A stretch of DNA of 64,000 nucleotides, taken from assembly GCF_000502955.1 (NCBI RefSeq), contig NZ_AYWO01000001.1:200180-264179 (forward strand), read 5' to 3'. Source of the DNA: Mesorhizobium sp. LNHC252B00 (lineage in GTDB: Bacteria > Pseudomonadota > Alphaproteobacteria > Rhizobiales > Rhizobiaceae). Under the pieces are notes generated by a model. The model was not told the origin of the DNA and did no database searches. It saw only the letters and a program-made list of their open reading frames with translations. Positions 59,330 to 64,000 of this stretch are shown piece by piece (positions within the stretch are counted from its first letter, which is position 1; every line of letters begins with the position of its first letter). Both the position numbers and the translations under genes were made by a program.

Positions 59330-59578
59330 GTGCTTTGGGGCCTTGTCGCAGTCGGCTTGATCGGCATTTTGCTGGGATTTCGTTTTCGAGCGGCTGCGCT
59401 CATCATCATGACGGCGGTGACCTTCGTGGTCGGCGTCGTTGCAGGCGGCATCGGCAGTTGGTTTGACTGGGGCCGCCTGGTTTCAATCCTGCTTCTCGTA
59501 ATCGTTCTGCAGTGCGCCTATTTGCTCGGCCTCGTCCTTGGCGTCATCTGGCGCCGTGGCATGTCACGCGAGCAATGA
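59330..59578 (+). CDS. Small membrane protein of the polysaccharide region
   Basis: An 82-residue protein with three hydrophobic segments (LWGLVAVGLIGILLGFRFRA, AALIIMTAVTFVVGVVAGGI, VSILLLVIVLQCAYLLGLVL). The GTG start has AGGAG seven bases upstream. No family is recognised. Small membrane proteins of this size are common in rhizobial exopolysaccharide clusters, but the role is unknown. Confidence 0.7.
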   Translation: MLWGLVAVGLIGILLGFRFRAAALIIMTAVTFVVGVVAGGIGSWFDWGRLVSILLLVIVLQCAYLLGLVLGVIWRRGMSREQ

Positions 59579-59671
59579 CGATCCCGGCTGCATTTTTCGC
59601 GCCCCGGCGCCGGAGCTGTTCGCCGTTGTTTTGCCGCCAGGACACGCCGGCGTCTTTGCGGCAACGACATG

Positions 59672-59699
59672 CATGAGAGCAAGAACATGAGAGCAAGAA
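59672..59699. repeat. Exact 14-bp tandem duplication
   Basis: CATGAGAGCAAGAA occurs twice in direct succession in the short gap between the small membrane protein gene and the 3' end of the ExoY-like gene. Confidence 0.9.
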
Positions 59700-59716
59700 T
59701 TTGCGGTGCGCTTTAC

Positions 59717-60397
59717 TTAAGACGCATGGTCGAATTTCATCACGGCGAAGACAGTCCGGATGAGAATAACGACATCGGCCCACAGCGACCATTCCCGCAC
59801 ATAGCGGCTGTCGATGGAGACACGACTGGGATAATCCATCGCGTCTCTGCCGTTTACCTGCCACAGGCCGGTTAGTCCCGGTCGGGTTTTTAGATAATCG
59901 ATCGCACAGGAGCCGTAACGTTGTAGTTCGTCGGGAACGACCGGACGAGGGCCGACACAACTCATCTCGCCACGCAGCACGTTAATGAGCTGAGGCAGCT
60001 CATCCAGGCTCGATTTCCTGAGGATATGCCCCAGGAATGTGATGCGCGGGTCGTTTTTGATTTTCCAATTCTGCTCCCACTCCTTGGCGGCTTCGGGACT
60101 GCTCGCGAGATAGTCGGCCAGAACCCGCTCCGAGTTCGCCACCATGGTCCTGAATTTATAGCAGGCGAAGCGCTTGCCATTGAATCCGACCCTGGTGTGG
60201 GAGAACACCGCCGGTCCCCCATCAGTCAACAATATCAAAAGGGCAACCGCCAGCATGACCGGGGCGGCAAGGACAAGTGCGATCGATGCGACAGCCATGT
60301 CCATGATCCTTTTGGGCCGGCCTCCAAGCGGACGGAGGTTTTGGCCGATCCGGGTGCTGGGCCTGCGGCGCTTTATGTCAAATGCGCTGATTGTCAC
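59717..60397 (-). CDS. exoY: Undecaprenyl-phosphate sugar phosphotransferase (ExoY-like)
   Basis: A protein of about 226 residues, the size of ExoY, with one membrane helix (MAVASIALVLAAPVMLAVAL). The conserved motifs are KFRTMVANSERVL, SSLDELPQLINVLRGEMS followed by VGPRP, and RPGLTGLWQVNGR. It starts repeat-unit synthesis by putting the first sugar phosphate (galactose in ExoY) on undecaprenyl phosphate. A GTG at 60397 is the likely start; the frame is open to 60472. It is transcribed separately from the other polysaccharide genes. Confidence 0.88.
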   Translation of the reverse strand: MTISAFDIKRRRPSTRIGQNLRPLGGRPKRIMDMAVASIALVLAAPVMLAVALLILLTDGGPAVFSHTRVGFNGKRFACYKFRTMVANSERVLADYLASSPEAAKEWEQNWKIKNDPRITFLGHILRKSSLDELPQLINVLRGEMSCVGPRPVVPDELQRYGSCAIDYLKTRPGLTGLWQVNGRDAMDYPSRVSIDSRYVREWSLWADVVILIRTVFAVMKFDHAS

Positions 60398-60862
60398 GGG
60401 TCTCACCAAGAAACGCGGTTGGTGTTGCTGCCCAACTTCACAGCGGCTTGGGATTCTTGGCAAGAGAAGCAAAGGAGGTAGCGGCGTACCCGGTGCTCGT
60501 TACTCCTAAGCCTGACCCGCGCGTCGATGGCGTGGTGTCTATAAGCCTTCTGATCAAACGGCGTATCACCTAGCATCCGTTTGCTGCGGTAGCAGTCCGG
60601 GCAGGTCGGCTGTATTGCCAAAGTCTGCATTGGACCTGGCTCAACCACCAGGAGATCAGGGTGCCAACCGAATCCAGGCCGTCACGCTCGTGGAGATACA
60701 GGAACCACGTTTGATAAATGCGCAAGGCGCAAAGGCGTCCGTCAAAGCAATGCAGGAAATACACGTGCATCACGCCGAGACAAGATCCCCCTGGGCGGTT
60801 TGTCAGCTTAACGGACATTCCAGGCTTACAGTTCAGGCTTATTTGACAGTGGAGCGCGCAAC
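60398..60862. other. Divergent intergenic region upstream of exoY
   Basis: A 465-base stretch with no convincing gene; an 82-codon minus-strand frame at 60570-60818 has unusual composition and no recognised motif. Near 60819-60844 an imperfect direct repeat of CAGGCTTA with 13-bp period is followed by TTGACA (60843-60848), possibly the promoter of the plus-strand gene. Confidence 0.5.
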
Positions 60863-61936
60863 GTGGTGTCCAGCTTGATGCCTTTACCGCGTGATCTTGC
60901 CGCGGCGTCGTTTGCTCGTGATATTCACGAGATCGAGCTTGCCGAAGTACTTGCCATTGTGCGCAAGCAGATTGCCTTGCTTGATCTTGATCTCTCCGGC
61001 CTCACCGTGGTCGTTGGCGCTACGACAGGATACCAAGCGGTGACTGCCACAGCGGCGGCGCTCGCCAATGCCAGCCGTGTCGTTGCGCTCGCCCGCATAA
61101 CCTCCAGACATCCGAGCCTGGCAGCCATCGCAGATGCGACGTTGGCATTTGCCAAACACGCTAAAGTCTCCGAACGCATTGAAGTGACGAACCGCATCGG
61201 CAGCCGCAAATGGCAGGACGTCGACCTCGTCACCAGTTGTCCCCAGGTCGGACCGATTTCGAGGTCTCTCATTGAACTCTTGCCCTCACATGCGGTGATT
61301 TCGCTGATGGCTGAACCATGGGAGCTTCGGCCGGGCTTTGTGGACTTCGACGCCTGTGAAGAGGCCGGCATCAAAGTCGCCGCTCCCAATCTTAGCCACC
61401 CAGCCATAGACCTGCTGCCGGAATTCGCGCGGTTATGCTGCATCTTGCTCAGCGATGCTGGTGTCGATCAACGAGCCGCGAGGCTCGCCATCGTCTGCGA
61501 CACGCCCTGTGCACCATCCCTTGAGCAGGCGCTACGCGCCGGCGGGGCGAGAGTAAGTGTTTTTTCGCATCCCATGCTCCTGACCGACGACACATGGGAT
61601 GTGATCGTGGTCGCGATGAGGCCGTCCGACAAACCTTCAATGGACATTAACAGCCTGGGCCGTATTGCCCGGAACTCTCGCCAAGCGCTCCTGGTGCAAT
61701 TCAGCGGCGGCATCGATCGCTCCGCCGCGAGCTATTTTGGCCTCAGGGTCTGGCCACCGAAGCGGCTCACCCGTGGTCAGCTAGGCCTTCCACTTGACGT
61801 ACTCGGATCGGCTCCAATCGTCCGCAGACTGACGGGAGGGCTGAAGGCTGCCGAAGCAGCATATCGTGGCGTAGAGCTTGGACGGGACAGCATTGGATTT
61901 CTCGTGACGGCGGGGTCCGCAACGGTTGGTGCCTAA
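60863..61936 (+). CDS. Rossmann-like protein of unknown function
   Basis: A 357-residue protein from a GTG start with GGAG nine bases upstream. Its alternating strands and helices (LTVVVGATTGYQAVTATAAA, VVALARITSRHPSLAAIADA, WDVIVVAMRPSDKPSMDINS) suggest two Rossmann-type domains, as in NAD-dependent hydroxyacid dehydrogenases or S-adenosylhomocysteinase-like proteins. The classical GxGxxG loop is not complete and no catalytic residues can be named. It stands alone between exoY and the LuxR-type regulator. Confidence 0.65.
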   Translation: MVSSLMPLPRDLAAASFARDIHEIELAEVLAIVRKQIALLDLDLSGLTVVVGATTGYQAVTATAAALANASRVVALARITSRHPSLAAIADATLAFAKHAKVSERIEVTNRIGSRKWQDVDLVTSCPQVGPISRSLIELLPSHAVISLMAEPWELRPGFVDFDACEEAGIKVAAPNLSHPAIDLLPEFARLCCILLSDAGVDQRAARLAIVCDTPCAPSLEQALRAGGARVSVFSHPMLLTDDTWDVIVVAMRPSDKPSMDINSLGRIARNSRQALLVQFSGGIDRSAASYFGLRVWPPKRLTRGQLGLPLDVLGSAPIVRRLTGGLKAAEAAYRGVELGRDSIGFLVTAGSATVGA

Positions 61937-62086
61937 GCACACGCCCAGCGTGCCGTTCGCGACAAGGCACGGACGGCAGCATCGATCTTCGGAACTTACC
62001 AGAACGGCGAACCCGTGGTCCCGCCCTTAACGCGCCCGGCGGTTTATATTGCCAAGCCGGCCAGGCAATGACCGATCGGGCAGCCT

Positions 62087-62845
62087 TCACAGCAACATTT
62101 GTCTGAGCTTGTACGCTACCTCGGTGCGGTTTGTAGCCTTGAGTTTTTTCATGATATTTCGGATGTGGACCTTAACGGTGCTCTCGCAGAGGTTGAGCTC
62201 GTAGGCAATTATCTTGTTCGCCTTGCCTGTCCTGAGCGCCTCCACAACCGCCGCCTCGCGTGTGGTGAACATGCCGGTGAGCGGACGGGCACCGTTTGTG
62301 GTCGAGTGGATGATCTCTCGAAGAGCCAGCACGCAGCTGGCGGGGACAAAGATCCCTCCGGCACGAGCGAGCCCGATGGCCTCGGCCGCGACCTTCACCT
62401 TCACGCTGGTAGGGATGTAGCCTCGGGCGCCGCATTCGAGAGCAGCGAGAACCTCCCCCGGCTCGTCGGAATCCACCACGACGATTACGGGTACGGTGCC
62501 AAACTCGGAAATGAAGTGCGAAAGTTCCGCCCGAACGCTCTGGTCCGTGACCTTTCTGGCACCGAGAATTACGAGGATCGCGGACGGCTGCGCTTCCCCG
62601 GCAATGTGCTGGATTTCGTCGAGCGATCCGACCGCGCTGACCCGCCAAGTGGGATTGTGTTCGATGAGGCCGCGCGCAAGGCATTCACGTTCGAGTGCTC
62701 GCTTGTCGACAATCATGACCAAGCCTTCGCTTGGGCGTCCTTCATCGAGATCGGACCCGCTAAGACCATTCGCGTCCGGCAGATGTCCATTGTGTATCGG
62801 TCTTGTTGCGTCGTTCCAAAAATCGGAAATTTGGGGGTGTCCCAT
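62087..62845 (-). CDS. LuxR-type regulator with degenerate receiver domain
   Basis: A protein of about 252 residues. The N-terminal part looks like a response-regulator receiver (GLVMIVDKRALERECLARGL; VPVIVVVDSDEPGEVLAALE; CGARGYIPTSVKVKVAAEAI). The strand that should carry the phosphorylated aspartate reads AILVILGARK, without an Asp. The C-terminus is a LuxR/NarL helix-turn-helix (FTTREAAVVEALRTGKANKI, IAYELNLCESTVKVHIRNIM). It is probably controlled without phosphorylation. The start at 62845 (GAGGAG upstream) is favoured over 62935. Its position suggests a role in regulating surface polysaccharide genes. Confidence 0.8.
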   Translation of the reverse strand: MGHPQISDFWNDATRPIHNGHLPDANGLSGSDLDEGRPSEGLVMIVDKRALERECLARGLIEHNPTWRVSAVGSLDEIQHIAGEAQPSAILVILGARKVTDQSVRAELSHFISEFGTVPVIVVVDSDEPGEVLAALECGARGYIPTSVKVKVAAEAIGLARAGGIFVPASCVLALREIIHSTTNGARPLTGMFTTREAAVVEALRTGKANKIIAYELNLCESTVKVHIRNIMKKLKATNRTEVAYKLRQMLL

Positions 62846-63779
62846 CGCCTTACTACTCCTCTCCGTCGCTCCCTTTTTGTTTTGCCCCCTCTCGCAAAAT
62901 TCGGCAGAAGCGTGACCTGTACGCTCGTTCATCATGTGTCAGGTTGCGTAGTTGTTAACTGACGATTGGATTCAAGGAGTAGGGCATACGCCGCCCCAAC
63001 GCACGGACGTATGGCTTCCTCGCTCCATGGAGGTAACCCAACCTGGAAGGCATACTACGATGCTGTGGAAAAGGCGCATTAATCCTGGTTAACAATTTGG
63101 TAATTATATCTTAGGTAGCTAATATACCTGACCGCATCACAACCTGCAATTGCATTTCTCCCACGCGACACTAATAAGGCGAACTCAAGCTCCGAACTGA
63201 GACCGCCGGTTGACCAGTTCTGCCTCGACAACCAGCGAGCTAAATTGGCTATCGGCCGACCCCCGAATTGTGGCTCTCGTACTCCGTTCGTATGCTTTGC
63301 GCGTGTTCAGCGTGAGCGCATATAGTCCCCCAGCCCCCGGCGCCGTTTCTCACAAACTGCCCGTCGGTTAGGCCCGGTGTCCTAGCCCCATCCCAACAAC
63401 GGGTGCCGGGCCGCTCCATCAGAACTCCTCGTTGACTAAAGGCCCGCCACCCCATTTGCGAGGCGACGAGCCCTCGCCCCAGCCCACACATCTATCAAAG
63501 CAATTGCGGTGCCAGATGTACTGACCCGTAACGGGTCACTTTTGGCCCAGCGGCGGACGAGCTTCCACATCGGAGCTCGCGGCAACGATAGTGGGATTTC
63601 ATGGACGCGCGCCCAAGCGTATAACGGTCCAGCAGTCTTCTCGCCTGACCTTGCGGAAGCGCAGATCGCGAGAAGACAGCCGGTCATAGGGTTGGAGACG
63701 GCCATGTCCATCAGACGCCAGATCGGATCGCGCGGCAAAGTGCAGGCCCGCCTTTCGAATTGCATCGCGGCCGACTGCC
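62846..63779. other. Long stretch without a convincing gene
   Basis: About 930 bases. The first 330 are AT-rich (for example near 63075-63130, with TTAATCCTGGTTAAC) and probably hold the promoter of the LuxR-type gene. The rest shows short overlapping frames on both strands (63249-63491, 63436-63804, 63509-63787) without recognised motifs. No cysD is found here, although cysN follows. Confidence 0.55.
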
Positions 63780-64000
63780 GTGGATGAGGGTCGCCGGACG
63801 GCAATTCTTAACCTGTCCTTTTCCAGTGCGAGGAACGTCCGCGATTATCTGGCGGCGCAGGAGAAGAAGTCGCTGCTGCGCTTTCTGACCTGCGGTTCGG
63901 TCGATGACGGCAAGTCGACGCTGATCGGGCGCCTGCTTTCCGACACCAAGCAGATTTTCGAGGACCAGCTCGCCGCGCTCGAACGCGATTCGCGCAAGCA
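63780..64000 (+). CDS. cysN: Sulfate adenylyltransferase subunit 1, partial (CysN or CysNC/NodQ)
   Basis: The first 73 codons of a GTPase subunit of ATP sulfurylase, running off the right edge. After the N-terminal segment [15 protein letters not shown] comes [20 protein letters not shown], with Walker A GSVDDGKS (39-46), then [20 protein letters not shown], all typical of CysN. The GTG at 63780 is the only usable start in the frame, which is closed by a TAG at 63687, and has no good ribosome site. Whether a C-terminal CysC kinase is fused cannot be seen. The usual upstream partner cysD is absent. Confidence 0.9.
   Translation, partial: MDEGRRTAILNLSFSSARNVRDYLAAQEKKSLLRFLTCGSVDDGKSTLIGRLLSDTKQIFEDQLAALERDSRK

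Noticed and set aside
60570..60818. An 82-codon minus-strand frame upstream of exoY
   Set aside because: Odd Trp/Cys-rich composition, no motif and no clear ribosome site; more likely promoter DNA.
63075..63100. TTAATCCTGGTTAAC as a CtrA box
   Set aside because: The spacing between TTAA words is 6, not 7, and no clear promoter context is seen.
63436..63804. Overlapping frames on both strands before cysN, checked as cysD or transposase remnants
   Set aside because: No ATP-sulfurylase or transposase motif was found in any frame.

Overview
The window looks like a chromosome segment of a Mesorhizobium-like member of the Rhizobiales. The evidence is GC-rich coding sequence, an ehu/eut ectoine catabolic locus of the rhizobial type, a rhizobial intergenic mosaic repeat (RIME-like), a tad/cpa pilus locus with a CtrA-type box before the pilin gene, and an ExoP/ExoF/ExoY-type exopolysaccharide region. 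No tRNA, rRNA, CRISPR array or insertion sequence was recognised.

Layout. (1) 1-14300, ectoine/5-hydroxyectoine uptake and breakdown. The minus strand carries enuR, then ehuABCD (ABC importer), then eutABCDE; eutE runs off the left edge. The divergent plus strand carries asnC (Lrp-type regulator), ssd (aldehyde dehydrogenase), atf (aminotransferase) and an MDR-type oxidoreductase. (2) 14.4-19.0 kb: a 2-oxoglutarate/Fe(II) dioxygenase-like gene with its own terminator, a polytopic membrane protein gene broken by a one-base frameshift, a candidate small RNA, an acyltransferase-3 membrane protein and an ICMT-like methyltransferase. (3) 19.1-33.1 kb, the tad/cpa (Flp pilus) locus in two divergent units. 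cpaF-tadB-tadC-tadD-cpaA are on the minus strand. pilA-cpaB-cpaC-lipoprotein-three TadE/G-like genes-cpaE-L,D-transpeptidase-coiled-coil membrane protein are on the plus strand. They share a 690-bp AT-rich promoter region. (4) 33.3-36.0 kb: small hypothetical genes and a Crp/Fnr regulator. (5) 36.4-60.4 kb, a surface polysaccharide region. Plus strand: ExoP-like tyrosine autokinase, NusG/RfaH-like antiterminator, a nucleotidyltransferase/P-loop kinase fusion, a GT4 glycosyltransferase, an ExoF-like export protein, a type I secretion ABC/HlyD pair, a sulfotransferase, a flippase and a large repeat-containing surface protein. A convergent minus-strand operon, separated by a 23-bp bidirectional terminator hairpin, holds an O-antigen-ligase-like polymerase, a P-loop kinase, a Tat-exported beta-helix protein, a PqqD-HprK fusion, a nucleotidyltransferase and an 80-residue Tat-signal peptide. 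An ExoY-like sugar transferase follows. (6) 60.9-64.0 kb: a Rossmann-like protein of unknown role, a LuxR-type regulator with a degenerate receiver domain, about 930 bp without a convincing gene, and the 5' end of cysN.

Working together. Imported ectoines would be hydrolysed and deacetylated to diaminobutyrate and fed through Atf and Ssd to aspartate. ExoY-like, GT4, flippase, Wzy-like, ExoP and ExoF proteins form a nearly complete Wzx/Wzy-type assembly line, with decoration by the sulfotransferase. Sulfate activation (cysN at the right edge) might supply its donor.

The most unusual element is the peptide/PqqD-HprK/nucleotidyltransferase operon, which has the composition of a peptide-modification system inside a polysaccharide locus. 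A series of short exact tandem duplications at gene edges and 5' ends in the same region is also notable.
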